The notes under the pieces were generated by a model. The model did no database searches. It was given only the letters and a program-made list of their open reading frames with translations, and was not told the DNA's origin. Both the position numbers and the translations under genes were made by a program. A DNA stretch of 64,000 bases from Bradyrhizobium sp. AZCC 2262 (lineage in GTDB: Bacteria > Pseudomonadota > Alphaproteobacteria > Rhizobiales > Xanthobacteraceae), in assembly GCF_036924535.1 (NCBI RefSeq), contig NZ_JAZHRT010000001.1, positions 310,001 through 374,000 on the forward strand. The letters are read 5' to 3'. Shown here piece by piece: positions 7,786-16,624 of the stretch; positions within the stretch are counted from its first letter, which is position 1; each line of letters begins with the position of its first letter.

Positions 7786-8253
7786 CTAGAAGCCAAACAA
7801 GGTGCCGAGCGCGCCGCGCGGCAGCGAGATCTGGAACGTCAGCTCGAATATCAAGTAAAGCGCCAGCGCCGCGCCGATTGCGGCGACGGCCGCAAGCAGC
7901 AGCGACCCGCGCTTGTGCCAGGCCAGCGCGCCGAACACGTAGAAGGCGGAGGCCGGATAGATCCCGATCAGCGGAATTACCCCGACAAAGACCGCGGCCG
8001 GGATGAACAACATTCCGACCCGCTTGAGCTCGCTGGGCTCGAGCACGACGGCCCGGGCGTGCAGCCATCCCTGAACGAGATTGAACACGCTGCCGGCCAG
8101 GATGACGAGGCCGACAATGAAAGGAAAGGTGCCGGACTCGACGCCGGCGGCGGACCAGCCAATGCCGTTGTCGAGGCTGGAGATGACGACGGCCGCGCCG
8201 AACGCCCCGGTGATGAGCGCCGTCGCCGCTTCCAGGCTGCGTCCAGAGACCAT
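7786..8253 (-). CDS. tctB: TctB, small membrane subunit of tripartite tricarboxylate transporter
   Basis: 155 residues with four predicted membrane helices (AATALITGAFGAAVVISSL; TFPFIVGLVILAGSVFNLVQG; VGMLFIPAAVFVGVIPLIGIY; GSLLLAAVAAIGAALALYLIFEL), as expected for TctB/DUF1468. The loop GVESGTFPFIVGL is the family signature. It starts 10 bases after tctC and ends 12 bases before tctA, so the transporter genes are tightly coupled. Confidence 0.88.
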   Translation of the reverse strand: MVSGRSLEAATALITGAFGAAVVISSLDNGIGWSAAGVESGTFPFIVGLVILAGSVFNLVQGWLHARAVVLEPSELKRVGMLFIPAAVFVGVIPLIGIYPASAFYVFGALAWHKRGSLLLAAVAAIGAALALYLIFELTFQISLPRGALGTLFGF

Positions 8254-8263
8254 CGTCCGAACT

Positions 8264-9268
8264 CTAGTTGGAGATCAGCCAGCCCTCATCGACGGCAACT
8301 TTGCGGGTGCGTTCGATGTCTTCCTTGATGAACTTGCTGAAGGGGTCGCCAGTCAGGAATGTATCGGTCTGCGACGTACGCTCGATATATTCCTTCCATT
8401 CCGGCGTGGCCTGCACCTTCTTCATCAGGTCGACATAGAAGGCGGCCTGGTCGGGGGTGATCTTTCCCGGCAGCCAGACGGTCCGGGGCTGCTGGAACTG
8501 CGGAATGGCAAGGCCGGATTCAACGCAGGTCGGGACGTCGTGCCAGTTCTGCGTCGCCGTGACCTTGGGTCCGTCCGGCAGACGCTGCGGGCTGAACGCG
8601 CATAGCGGGCGCTGGGTGCTGCCCTTCCACTGTCCGATGCTTTCGCTGGGATTGTTGACATGGGCGTCGATATGGCCGCCGGCGAGTTGCACTGCGGCCT
8701 CGGCGCCGCTCTTGAAGGGAATGTAGACGAATTTCACCTTCGCCGCCTTGTCGATCATGCGGGTCAGGGTTTCATCGGTGTCCTTTGACTGTGCGCCCCC
8801 CATCTTGAAATCGCCCGCCGGCTTCGCGGCAACGGCCTTCACGAAATCCTGCACGTTCTGGTAAGGCGCATCCTGCTTGACCCAGAGCAGGAATTCGTCC
8901 TGCACCATCGCGGCAATCGGCGTCAGGTCGGTGTAGTTATAGGCGACCTTGGAAACCATCGGCTGGTTCCAGGCATTCGAGGTGCCGAACACGACCTTGT
9001 AGGGATCGCCCGCCATGGCCTTGGCGTAGGTATAGCCTTCGGCGCCGCTGCCACCGGCCTTGTTGACGACGACGATCGGCTGCTCGACCAGTTTGTATTT
9101 GGTGATGATGTTCTGGACAGCACGGGCAAAATTATCGGTGCCGCCGCCGGGGCCTGCCGTTGCAATGAATTCGATCGGCTTGGCCGGTTGCCACGCGGCA
9201 CTTGCCGCTCCTGTGAGCCCGATTGCGAGACCGAAGGCGATCGCTGCGAATGTCGGCTTCTGAGACAT
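8264..9268 (-). CDS. tctC: TctC/Bug-family periplasmic substrate-binding protein
   Basis: 334 residues with a Sec signal peptide (FGLAIGLTGAASA-A). The mature protein shows the Bug fold pattern: PIEFIATAGPGGGTDNFARAVQNI, VVNKAGGSGAEGYTYAKAMAGDPY, the D-x-x-P loop DLTPIAAMVQDEFLLWV, GGHIDAHVNNPSE and DVPTCVESGLAIP. It captures the carboxylate for TctAB. The gene is the first of the transporter trio, 85 bases after the CoA-transferase. The ligand cannot be read from the sequence. Confidence 0.9.
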   Translation of the reverse strand: MSQKPTFAAIAFGLAIGLTGAASAAWQPAKPIEFIATAGPGGGTDNFARAVQNIITKYKLVEQPIVVVNKAGGSGAEGYTYAKAMAGDPYKVVFGTSNAWNQPMVSKVAYNYTDLTPIAAMVQDEFLLWVKQDAPYQNVQDFVKAVAAKPAGDFKMGGAQSKDTDETLTRMIDKAAKVKFVYIPFKSGAEAAVQLAGGHIDAHVNNPSESIGQWKGSTQRPLCAFSPQRLPDGPKVTATQNWHDVPTCVESGLAIPQFQQPRTVWLPGKITPDQAAFYVDLMKKVQATPEWKEYIERTSQTDTFLTGDPFSKFIKEDIERTRKVAVDEGWLISN

Positions 9269-9353
9269 CGAGTCCTCCCGTTTATCCTGCCGTGTGTCTT
9301 TGATTTTGTTTTCTTGGTCTTGGCGGTTTCTTAGGCTTTTGCGTCAGCCGACT

Positions 9354-10562
9354 TCATCCTTCAAACTCGGCCGCGGCAATCGCGCCTTCCTTGTGCAGCG
9401 CTGCAATTTCGTCGGCGTCAAAACCGTAGGCGCCCAGGATGGCACTGGTGTGCTCGCCGTAGAGCGGCGCGCCCGATCGCACCTTGCCGGGCGTCTGCGA
9501 GAACTTGATCGGCAATCCAATCGTCTTGACGCTGCCGAGCGTGGAATGCTCGACCTCGACCACCATTTCGCGCGCGATGGTTTGCGGGTCGGCGAGGGCC
9601 TGCAGCATGTCGTTGACGGGACCGCAGGGCACGCCGGCTTCTTCAAGCGCAGCCAGCCAGTATTCGGCGGGCCTGGTTTTGAAGTGCGTCGTGAGCAGGG
9701 CTTCCAACTCCTTCAAATGTCCCATTCGGTCGGCGCCGGTCGCGAACCGCGGATCGCGCGCCAGTTCGGTTGCGCCGAGTACTTCGAGCGTGCGACCCCA
9801 GTGCTTTTGATTGGCGCCGCCGACCACGATCCACTTGTCGGCGGTTTCGAACGCCTGATAGGGCGCATTGAGCGGGTGGGCCGAGCCCATCGCCTTTGGC
9901 GCGACGCCGGTGGCCATCGCGATCGCGGCCTGCCAGTAGGTCTGGACCAGCGCGGCCTCGAACAGGGAGGTTTCGACCCATTGACCCTCGCCGGTTTTGA
10001 GACGGTGGGCATAGGCGGCGAGAATGCCCATGGCCGCGATAATTCCGGCCGTGATGTCGGACAGCGGCGCGCCGCATTTGACCGGCGGCCCGTCGGCCCG
10101 CTCTCCGGTGAAACTCATGATGCCGCTCATCGCCTGCGCCACCAGATCGAAGCCGCGGCGATGCTTGTAGGGGCCGGTGCGGCCAAAGCCAGACAGCGAG
10201 CAGTAGATCAAAGCGGGGTGCTTCTTGCGGATGTCGGCGTAGCCGAAACCGAGCCGGTCCATCACGCCGGGGCCGAAGTTTTCAACCAGCACGTCCGCGG
10301 ATTCGATCAGGCGCTGCAGCACCTTCGCGCCGCCCGGCGTCTTCAGGTCCAGGGCGATGCCCTTCTTGTTGCGGTTCATCATCAGGAATGAGGCCGCCAC
10401 GTCGCCGATTTTGGGAGGAACCATGTAGCGGGTGTCGTCGCCGGCCGGAATTTTCTCGATCTTGATGACCTCGGCGCCCATGTCGGCGAGCATCAGCGTG
10501 CAGGTCGGTCCTGCCATGACGTGCGTCAGGTCGACAACCTTCAATCCACTCAGAGGACCCAT
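9354..10562 (-). CDS. class III CoA-transferase (CaiB/BaiF family)
   Basis: 402 residues from ATG 10562, chosen because GGGGAG lies 5-6 bases upstream; the frame is open a few codons earlier only through a TTG. Family marks: GLKVVDLTHVMAGPTCTLMLADMGAEVIKIE, NRNKKGIALDLK, DVLVENFGPGVMDRLG, and the catalytic Asp in KCGAPLSDITAG. It activates an acid by moving CoA from another acyl-CoA. With the downstream Tct transporter and upstream hydratase this suggests import of an organic acid, CoA activation, then hydration or isomerisation. Confidence 0.92.
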   Translation of the reverse strand: MGPLSGLKVVDLTHVMAGPTCTLMLADMGAEVIKIEKIPAGDDTRYMVPPKIGDVAASFLMMNRNKKGIALDLKTPGGAKVLQRLIESADVLVENFGPGVMDRLGFGYADIRKKHPALIYCSLSGFGRTGPYKHRRGFDLVAQAMSGIMSFTGERADGPPVKCGAPLSDITAGIIAAMGILAAYAHRLKTGEGQWVETSLFEAALVQTYWQAAIAMATGVAPKAMGSAHPLNAPYQAFETADKWIVVGGANQKHWGRTLEVLGATELARDPRFATGADRMGHLKELEALLTTHFKTRPAEYWLAALEEAGVPCGPVNDMLQALADPQTIAREMVVEVEHSTLGSVKTIGLPIKFSQTPGKVRSGAPLYGEHTSAILGAYGFDADEIAALHKEGAIAAAEFEG

Positions 10563-10595
10563 TGTTTCTCCCCGCAATCTTCTTGTTCTTGTTGC

Positions 10596-11387
10596 TTATT
10601 CGCCGGTCCATTGCGGCTGGCGCTTGTTCAGGAAGGCGTCCATGCCTTCGCGGAAATCCTGACTTTGATAGCACATCAGGATCAGGTCCTCGTCTTCGGC
10701 CGGCTTCGGCTGCGCGCGCAGCAGCGCCTGCTTGGTGGCGCGCAGCGTCAGGGGTGCATGGCCCGCGATAAGCCGCGCCAGTTCATCCGCCCGTCGTTCG
10801 AGGGCAGGGAGATCCTCCACGACTTCGTGCAGCAAGGCGATGTTGGCTGCTTCCTCGGCTTCGATCAGCCGCGCGGTAAAGATGATCTCCTTGAGCCGCG
10901 TTGCCCCGATCAGGGCCGAGAGCCGGCCGATATTGGCCGCCGACAGGCAGTTGCCCAGCGTGCGTGCGATCGGAAACCCGAACTTCGCGGTCCTGGTGCC
11001 GATGCGCAGGTCGCAGCACGCGGCGATGCCGGCGCCACCGCCGGTGCAAGCGCCGTTGATCGCCGCAATGGTCGGCACCCTACATTGTTCGAGCGTGGTC
11101 AGCACGCGATCGATCCTGACCTCGTAGCCGATGGCGTCCTGCGGGGTGTTGAAGGCGCGAAACTGGTTGATGTCGGTGCCGGCCGCGAAGGCCTTGTCGC
11201 CCGCGCCGCTGAGGATGAGCACCTTGAGGCCGCGATCGTCGGCGGCGGCTTCGCATATCGCCGCAAGTCGCTCATACATACCGAACGTCAACGAGTTTCT
11301 CGCCTGCGGCCGGTTGAAAATGATGCGGCCGATGCCGTCGCGGACCTCGTAAAGCAGGTCTGTGTCAGGGGTGGCGTTTTCATTCAT
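10596..11387 (-). CDS. enoyl-CoA hydratase/isomerase family protein, atypical active site
   Basis: 263 residues, crotonase fold. The oxyanion-hole segment GDKAFAAGTDINQF and the core AINGACTGGGAGIAACCDLRIGT are plain. The two catalytic glutamates of classical hydratases are absent: the first position (GGGxELA) reads GGGAGIA and the second (LPEVxLG) reads FPIARTLG. The enzyme may therefore do a different crotonase reaction (isomerisation, decarboxylation, hydrolysis). First gene of the operon, directly downstream of the divergent promoter region and 33 bases before the CoA-transferase. Confidence 0.88.
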   Translation of the reverse strand: MNENATPDTDLLYEVRDGIGRIIFNRPQARNSLTFGMYERLAAICEAAADDRGLKVLILSGAGDKAFAAGTDINQFRAFNTPQDAIGYEVRIDRVLTTLEQCRVPTIAAINGACTGGGAGIAACCDLRIGTRTAKFGFPIARTLGNCLSAANIGRLSALIGATRLKEIIFTARLIEAEEAANIALLHEVVEDLPALERRADELARLIAGHAPLTLRATKQALLRAQPKPAEDEDLILMCYQSQDFREGMDAFLNKRQPQWTGE

Positions 11388-11436
11388 TTTATTGACATCC
11401 CCTCAGGATGAACCCCGGTTTGGCCGTAGGTGACAT

Positions 11437-11512
11437 TTTTGAATGCAAAATTGGCTCCGTGCAACAGTATTTTATCGAATTGGCTTTATTTGGATCATTT
11501 TTGCATTCAAAA
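11437..11512. promoter_or_regulatory. paired GntR-type operators in divergent promoter
   Basis: TTTTGAATGCAAAA at 11437-11450 and its exact reverse complement TTTTGCATTCAAAA at 11499-11512. Each is itself a palindrome (TTTTG-N4-CAAAA). Their centres are 62 bases apart, close to six helical turns, so bound dimers would sit on one face of the DNA. They lie between the GntR gene and the operon it probably controls; the site at 11499-11512 is 33 bases from the GntR start. Confidence 0.75.
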
Positions 11513-11545
11513 TGATTCCACTAAGACCTCGAGGAGCCCTCGATA

Positions 11546-12184
11546 ATGATGCATGACGAGGTGGTGTCCCGCCTCCGGCACGTCCTGACAGAAGGCGAAA
11601 TCCCGCCTGGTGCGCGCATTCCCGAGCGCGAATTGTGCGCGTCCTTTGCGATATCGCGGACCCCATTGCGCGAGGCGCTCAAGGTGCTCGCAGCCGAAGG
11701 ACTTGTCGTGTTGCTGCCCAATCGCGGCTCGCGCGCCGCGAAGCTCACGCAGAAGGACGTCAAGGAACTGTTTGAAGTCTGTGAGGCGCTGGAGGCGGCG
11801 GCCGGCGAATTGGCGTGTCCGCGCATTTCCGACGCGCAACTGCGCGAGATCGCCGACCTGCAGGCAAACATGGTCGAACATTATCGCGCGCAGGACCTGA
11901 TCTCGTACTATCGCTGCAACCGGTTGATCCACGAGGCTATCGTTCGCGCGGCCGATAATGCCGTGCTGGCCGGTTTCTATGAGTCGGTCGCGGCGCGGAT
12001 ACGGCGGGCACGATTCATCACACCGATGACGCCTCAACATTGGGCGCTTGCCATCCAGGAGCACGAAGGAATCCTGAACGCGCTGCAGCGGCGCGATGCC
12101 GGCGGGCTTGCCCATATCCTGCGCAACCATCTACGGCGCAAACGCGAGGAAGTCGTCCGGGCCGGCTTCGCCGAGGGCGAGTGA
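11546..12184 (+). CDS. GntR-family transcriptional regulator (FadR/FCD type)
   Basis: 212 residues. N-terminal winged helix (GEIPPGARIPERELCASFAISRTPLREALKVLAAEGLVVLLPNRGSRA) and C-terminal helical FCD effector domain with metal-type residues (E..A..LA near 85, H for the second helix around LIHEAIVRAADN). Ribosome site GAGGAG before ATG 11546. Divergent from the hydratase/CoA-transferase/Tct/PdxA operon, with two matching palindromes in between; it probably represses that operon until a carboxylate ligand binds the FCD domain (inference). Confidence 0.92.
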   Translation: MMHDEVVSRLRHVLTEGEIPPGARIPERELCASFAISRTPLREALKVLAAEGLVVLLPNRGSRAAKLTQKDVKELFEVCEALEAAAGELACPRISDAQLREIADLQANMVEHYRAQDLISYYRCNRLIHEAIVRAADNAVLAGFYESVAARIRRARFITPMTPQHWALAIQEHEGILNALQRRDAGGLAHILRNHLRRKREEVVRAGFAEGE

Positions 12185-12230
12185 GCGGGTATCCACTGCA
12201 TCGACTGCAACTCTGTTGCAGCATGTGAAG

Positions 12231-12252
12231 ACTGCTTCTGGCGCGAAGAAGT
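12231..12252. repeat. degenerate dispersed palindrome copy
   Basis: ACTGCTTCTGGCGCGAAGAAGT: the core TTCTGGCGCGAAG is kept but the outer arms have drifted to GACTGCTTC / GAAGAAGTC-type ends. Sits between the convergent gntR and lysR genes. Confidence 0.55.
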
Positions 12253-12378
12253 CATTCGCAAACTACCCACGTCAGCAAGGGGCCAAAGCGGACAGCTGAG
12301 TACGATTGGATTCCTGTGTCCGCACAGGGATCAGGGAGGAAGGACTTACACGGCGGTACGCGCCGTTCGCATGCCGGC

Positions 12379-13311
12379 TCACAGTTCGGCGGCCACCTTG
12401 GTCACCAACTCCCGTAACCAGGTGTGAGCCGGATCGTGATCGTAAGACGCATGCCACAGCAATGATATCGTGAGCTCACTCAATTCTACCGGAGGCGGGC
12501 TAAGGCTGAGCCCGAGTTCGGCGGCGAACAGGCGAGCCAGTCGCGCCTGCATGGTGACGATGACGGGTGTACGCGCCACCAAAGACGGGACCGCGAGGAA
12601 GCGCGGCGTGGTGAGGGCGACGGAGCGACGCAACCCGAGCTTCTCCAGCGCTTCGTCCACAATGCCACGCACGCTCCGCCCCGGCCTCAGGCTGGTCAGT
12701 ACATGGGGAAACCGCACAAAGTCGTCGAGCGAGATCGGGGGGACGATGCCTGTCTTCTCGGCATTGAACATGCACAGCCAGGTCTCGGTGAACAGCTTGC
12801 GCCGCTTGTGGTGGAATTGTCCCTGCTCCAACGCGCCATAGCCGATGGCGAGGTCCATTTCGTCGGCGTCGAGTTCTTCGAACAGCCGTGACGCATCGGA
12901 ATTGTAAAGCCGGAGGCGAATGCCCGGCGCGACCTCACGCATGCGCGCCAGCACGGCAGGCATGATCAGGATTTCCATGCTGTCCGGCAATCCGAACCTG
13001 AACGTTCGTACCGCCGTTGCCGGATCGAAGGCCTGGTCGCACGACACCAGCGCTTCGACCTGCGCCAGCATGGTCCGCACCGGCTCGAATAGCGTCACCG
13101 CGCGTGGGGTGAGGCGCATGCCATCGGAGCCGCGCGTAAGAAGTTCGTCACCGAACAAGTCCCGCAACCGCGCCAAATTGTGGCTCATCGCGGACTGACC
13201 AATGCCGACGCGTGCCGCGGCACGCGTGACGCTCCGCTCCGTGAGCAGCGCATCGAGATGAACGAGGAGATTCAAGTCGATACGACCTAGATTGACGGTA
13301 TCGATGCCCAT
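12379..13311 (-). CDS. LysR-family transcriptional regulator (NodD-like subgroup)
   Basis: 310 residues. N-terminal helix-turn-helix: LNLLVHLDALLTERSVTRAAARVGIGQSAMSHNLARLRDLFGDELLTR, followed by a periplasmic-binding-protein-like ligand domain (TFRFGLPDSMEILIMPAVLARM; DADEMDLAIGYG). It is divergent from the efflux-type operon starting at 13422 and probably acts as its AaeR-like activator. The 110-base spacer holds TGATCA-A-TGATCA at 13329-13341 next to its start, a possible operator. The inducer is unknown; aromatic acids are typical for this arrangement. Confidence 0.9.
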   Translation of the reverse strand: MGIDTVNLGRIDLNLLVHLDALLTERSVTRAAARVGIGQSAMSHNLARLRDLFGDELLTRGSDGMRLTPRAVTLFEPVRTMLAQVEALVSCDQAFDPATAVRTFRFGLPDSMEILIMPAVLARMREVAPGIRLRLYNSDASRLFEELDADEMDLAIGYGALEQGQFHHKRRKLFTETWLCMFNAEKTGIVPPISLDDFVRFPHVLTSLRPGRSVRGIVDEALEKLGLRRSVALTTPRFLAVPSLVARTPVIVTMQARLARLFAAELGLSLSPPPVELSELTISLLWHASYDHDPAHTWLRELVTKVAAEL

Positions 13312-13421
13312 TATCGATCCAATCTATTTGATCAATGATCATAGCCGGACCATGTCGTAGGGCAAGGGATCAGGCCGGCGACCGGCCCGCCGCCCAAACC
13401 GCCCAAACCGAGGAGGATCCT

Positions 13422-13748
13422 ATGTCGATCCGTAGCACGCTTCTCGCAACCGCCTTTACCCTGGGCTCACTGGGGCTCGCTCACGCCAACGGCCTGCGGC
13501 CCATCGAGGGACAGAGCGTCAATCTCGGCGACGTGTCTGGCGTCGCCTACTACACCGTTCAACCCGATGGATTCCGCGTTGTCACGACGCTTGCGCAGGG
13601 TGAGGCAGGAACGCCGATCCGCTTCGTCTCGGTGCTGGCGCCCGGCCAGCGTGTCGTCCTCTCGACGCCGCAGCAGGCAGGTGTGCTCGAAATCATCCGG
13701 AACGGAGACAGCCTGGTGGTGCGTAAGGCAAACGTGCCCTCCGACTGA
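13422..13748 (+). CDS. small exported protein of unknown function
   Basis: 108 residues from ATG 13422, chosen over the longer frame because GAGGAGGA lies 6-7 bases upstream and it yields a clear signal peptide (MSIRSTLLATAFTLGSLGLAHA-N). The mature 85 residues are mostly beta-prone (GVAYYTVQPDGFRVVTTLAQGEAGTPIRFVSVLAPGQRVVLSTP). I do not recognise the family. It is first in the row of genes reading toward FUSC/HlyD, 114 bases before the SRPBCC gene, so it may be a periplasmic accessory of that system. Confidence 0.75.
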   Translation: MSIRSTLLATAFTLGSLGLAHANGLRPIEGQSVNLGDVSGVAYYTVQPDGFRVVTTLAQGEAGTPIRFVSVLAPGQRVVLSTPQQAGVLEIIRNGDSLVVRKANVPSD

Positions 13749-13862
13749 ACTCCAGCGCAAATCTTCGCCTTTGCACGCAGAAGGGTGCTGACGCGTTCCT
13801 CTTGAATCAAGCTGCGGGACCAATCCACTGACGATTGCATCAAACCAATGCAGGAGCTGCAA

Positions 13863-14336
13863 ATGTCCACGATCCACCTTCACCGGACAACCACCTTGAC
13901 GCCCGAGCAGTACATAGCTGGCCTGACCGACTTCGGGCCTGGTCGCTCCAAGCTCTTCGGCAATTCTGCCGATGACTATCTCAAGGTGCATCTTCTCGGG
14001 CACTTTCAGGCCGACGTGACTGAGGGCTCGGGAGGCATCTGGGAACGCCTGCACTACAGCTGGTCCGACCACAACCGCGTTGTGCTGACGACGTTGGACT
14101 CAAATGTGTGGGGCGGCGCGTCGGGCCACACTTACACCTTCACGCGTCGGCCTGATGGCACGACCGATATTGACGTGGTCGTCGTGCGGGACGGCAAGAA
14201 CCTTGGGGGTTGGATCCTCGGCTTTGTGCTCGGGACCATCGGCAGAGGTGTCCTGGAAAAGGCCTTCGAAGATTCCGTCAAGGCTATCGAGTTACGGACC
14301 AGCGCATTGAATCACCGCGATCGGATCGCCGCATAA
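13863..14336 (+). CDS. SRPBCC-fold (polyketide cyclase-like) protein
   Basis: 157 residues from ATG 13863, which has AGGAG 7 bases upstream; the earlier ATG at 13848 lacks one. The helix-grip pattern shows as STIHLHRTTTLTPEQYIAGLTDFGPGRSKLF at the start, then strands with WERLHYSWSDHNRVVLTTLDS and a final long helix. Near the end WILGFVLGTIGRGVLEKAFEDSVKAIE is hydrophobic and glycine-rich. These proteins bind hydrophobic ligands; its place before an efflux operon suggests handling of the exported compound, which is inference. Confidence 0.75.
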   Translation: MSTIHLHRTTTLTPEQYIAGLTDFGPGRSKLFGNSADDYLKVHLLGHFQADVTEGSGGIWERLHYSWSDHNRVVLTTLDSNVWGGASGHTYTFTRRPDGTTDIDVVVVRDGKNLGGWILGFVLGTIGRGVLEKAFEDSVKAIELRTSALNHRDRIAA

Positions 14337-14363
14337 TCGTTAAATCAGGGACGCGAAGAGCCC

Positions 14364-16418
14364 ATGAGCGAACCTCCATCATTCCTTGATCGGCACGCCG
14401 CCCTCGTCTTTGCGCTGCGGACCTTTGCGGCGGCAATGCTGGCGTTCTCGATCGCGCTGCTGCTGGATATGCCGCGCCCCTATTGGGCAATGGCGTCGGT
14501 TTACATCACTTCCAACCAGTTCACCGGGGCGACCGCCTCGAAAGCCGTCTATCGTATTCTGGGAACGCTGATCGGCGCGGCAGCGACGATCGTCCTGCTC
14601 CCGAACCTCGTCAATGCTCCGGAATTGCTCAGCCTTGGCATCGCGCTTTGGGTCGGCATTTGTCTGTACTTGTCGCTGATCGACGGAACACCGCGCAGCT
14701 ACGTGTTCATGCTGGCCGGCTACACCGTGGCGCTGCTGGGCTTTCCAGTCGTATCGGCGCCACAAGCGACTTTCGACATCGTCGTCGCCCGCGTGCAGGA
14801 AATCACGCTCGGAATCATTTGTGCGAGCGTGGTTGCGAAGCTCGTGCTGCCGCGGAGCGTAGCTTCCGCAGTCACTGCACAAGCGGATGCCTGGCTCGCC
14901 GGGGCGCGCCGGCTTGGCGCGGATGTCCTCACCCGCCGCGGCAGCGAACAAGAGCGTGACAGGGAACGCATACGTCTTGCCGCTGCGGCGTCCGAAATCG
15001 ACCAGCTTGCTCGGCATCTCGGCTTTGAAGCCGCCAGTACCGCAACTATCGCGCAAGGCCTCCTGTACCTCCGGCAGCATACGCTGTCACTGCTTCCGCT
15101 GCTTGGCTCTATCGAGGACCGGAAGCTCGCGCTCGACTCACACGATCAGGCGCCGGCGCGCATTGCCACAATCTGCGCCAGGACAGCGCGATGGCTCAAA
15201 GCGGGCGGCCGCGATGGACAGGAAGCCGATGCGCTGCGTGCGGCGATCGATGAAATTCGGCCGGCACTGGGCGCGGATGCCGACTGGACCGACATCACGA
15301 TCGCCGGTGTCGCAGTCCGTTTGCGCAATCTCATCGATGTCATGCAGGATTGCCAGCTGCTGCGCGAGGCAATCGCCGACGGCCGCAATCCGGAACAGCT
15401 TCGGCTCGCTTTCACACCCGACAGCTTGACGGTCGCCGTCTCGCACCGGGATCACGGGCCCTCGCTCCTGTCAGCCGCGGCCGTGGCACTGGCTATCCTG
15501 GCCTGCTGCGGGTTCGCGATCGCAACCGGTTGGCCCGATGGCATCGTCGCTCCGCTGTTCGCAGCCGTCGTCGGCAGTATTCTCGCCGGCGCGGACGATC
15601 CGCTTCCGACATTTCGCACCTTCTACGGGCTATTCCTCGTCGTCATCGCCGTCCATGGAATCTACCTGTTTGGGGTGCTGCCACGGATCACGACCCTTGA
15701 GATGCTGATTGCGGCACTCGCGCCGGCTTTCCTGTTGTTCGGCTGGATGGCTGCGCGGCCGAAGACCGCCCGCGTCGGTTTCATCCTTGCCGTCTACATC
15801 TCGGTTCAATTGGCGCTGACCGAGACGTACTCGGCCGATTTCTCGTCCTATGCCAACTCCAGCATAGCGCTGATGGTGGGCGTCTCGCTTACGGGCGTCC
15901 TCTGCGGCATCGTTCGCCTGCTCGGCGCCGAATGGGTCGCAAGCCGCTTGATCCGAAGCAATTGGAGCACGCTGGCTGTCGTCGCCGAAGGCACATCGAG
16001 GCAGGATCGCGTCGCGATCGCCAGCCTGATGCAGCATCGCCTCGCCTTGCTTGCCACGCGGATCGCCGTGGTTCCTGCCGAGGCAAGGCGCGACGCCGCC
16101 AATCTTCGCCAACTCCGGACGGCATTGAGCATCGACGACGTCAGGCAGGCGAGCCTGGCCCTGTCACGGCGCACAACAATGGCGATCGATACATTCCTCG
16201 CTCATCTCGCTTCTGCTTGCAGAAACCATGCTGCCAGGCGGCTGCCGGACTGCCTGATGGGACAACTCGACAGCACGATCGCGTTCACGCTGCGGGATCC
16301 GGCGGGCGAGCCCCGCGATGCGGCGCTGATCGGGCTCGCTGGCATCCGCACAGGACTCTTCCCGGACGCACCGACCTATCAGCCGCTGCTGTCAGGACAA
16401 CGGGAGATGGCCGCATGA
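14364..16418 (+). CDS. aaeB: FUSC-family inner-membrane efflux protein (AaeB-like)
   Basis: 684 residues with the two-block FUSC layout: a first membrane block at about 14-165 (FALRTFAAAMLAFSIALLLDMPRPYWAMASVYITSNQ; GTLIGAAATIVLLP; ISLG-type), a cytoplasmic helical region to about 360, and a second block at about 370-520 (SLLSAAAVALAILACCGFAIATGWPDG; FYGLFLVVIAVHGIYLFGVLP). Family members export aromatic carboxylic acids with an HlyD-type adaptor. The stop overlaps the DUF1656 start by ATGA. Assignment to AaeB rests on layout and neighbours; substrate unproven. Confidence 0.88.
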   Translation: MSEPPSFLDRHAALVFALRTFAAAMLAFSIALLLDMPRPYWAMASVYITSNQFTGATASKAVYRILGTLIGAAATIVLLPNLVNAPELLSLGIALWVGICLYLSLIDGTPRSYVFMLAGYTVALLGFPVVSAPQATFDIVVARVQEITLGIICASVVAKLVLPRSVASAVTAQADAWLAGARRLGADVLTRRGSEQERDRERIRLAAAASEIDQLARHLGFEAASTATIAQGLLYLRQHTLSLLPLLGSIEDRKLALDSHDQAPARIATICARTARWLKAGGRDGQEADALRAAIDEIRPALGADADWTDITIAGVAVRLRNLIDVMQDCQLLREAIADGRNPEQLRLAFTPDSLTVAVSHRDHGPSLLSAAAVALAILACCGFAIATGWPDGIVAPLFAAVVGSILAGADDPLPTFRTFYGLFLVVIAVHGIYLFGVLPRITTLEMLIAALAPAFLLFGWMAARPKTARVGFILAVYISVQLALTETYSADFSSYANSSIALMVGVSLTGVLCGIVRLLGAEWVASRLIRSNWSTLAVVAEGTSRQDRVAIASLMQHRLALLATRIAVVPAEARRDAANLRQLRTALSIDDVRQASLALSRRTTMAIDTFLAHLASACRNHAARRLPDCLMGQLDSTIAFTLRDPAGEPRDAALIGLAGIRTGLFPDAPTYQPLLSGQREMAA

Positions 16419-16624
16419 CATACGAAATTGACCTGTTCGGCGTGCTCGTACCGAGCCTCGTGCTCTGGAGCGTGATCGCCTACCTGCTGGCGCGCATCAT
16501 CAGCAAGCTGATCGCGCGCGTCGGACTGTATCGCTGGATCTGGCATCCCGCACTGTTTGATTTCTCGCTTTTCGTTTGCCTGGTCGCCAGCCTGGTCTTC
16601 ACTTCAAAGGAGTTTTTCTCATGA
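16415..16624 (+). CDS. aaeX: DUF1656 (AaeX-like) small membrane protein
   Basis: 69 residues, two membrane helices, opening MTYEIDLFGVLVPSLVLWSV, the typical DUF1656 start, and ending with FDFSLFVCLVASLVF. Its ATG overlaps the FUSC stop (ATGA) and its own stop overlaps the next ATG (ATGA). DUF1656 proteins accompany FUSC and HlyD genes in the aaeXAB arrangement. Confidence 0.9.
   Translation: MTYEIDLFGVLVPSLVLWSVIAYLLARIISKLIARVGLYRWIWHPALFDFSLFVCLVASLVFTSKEFFS

Noticed and set aside
9294..10391. 365-codon plus frame opposite the CoA-transferase
   Set aside because: Antisense shadow; the CoA-transferase has full family motifs on the minus strand.
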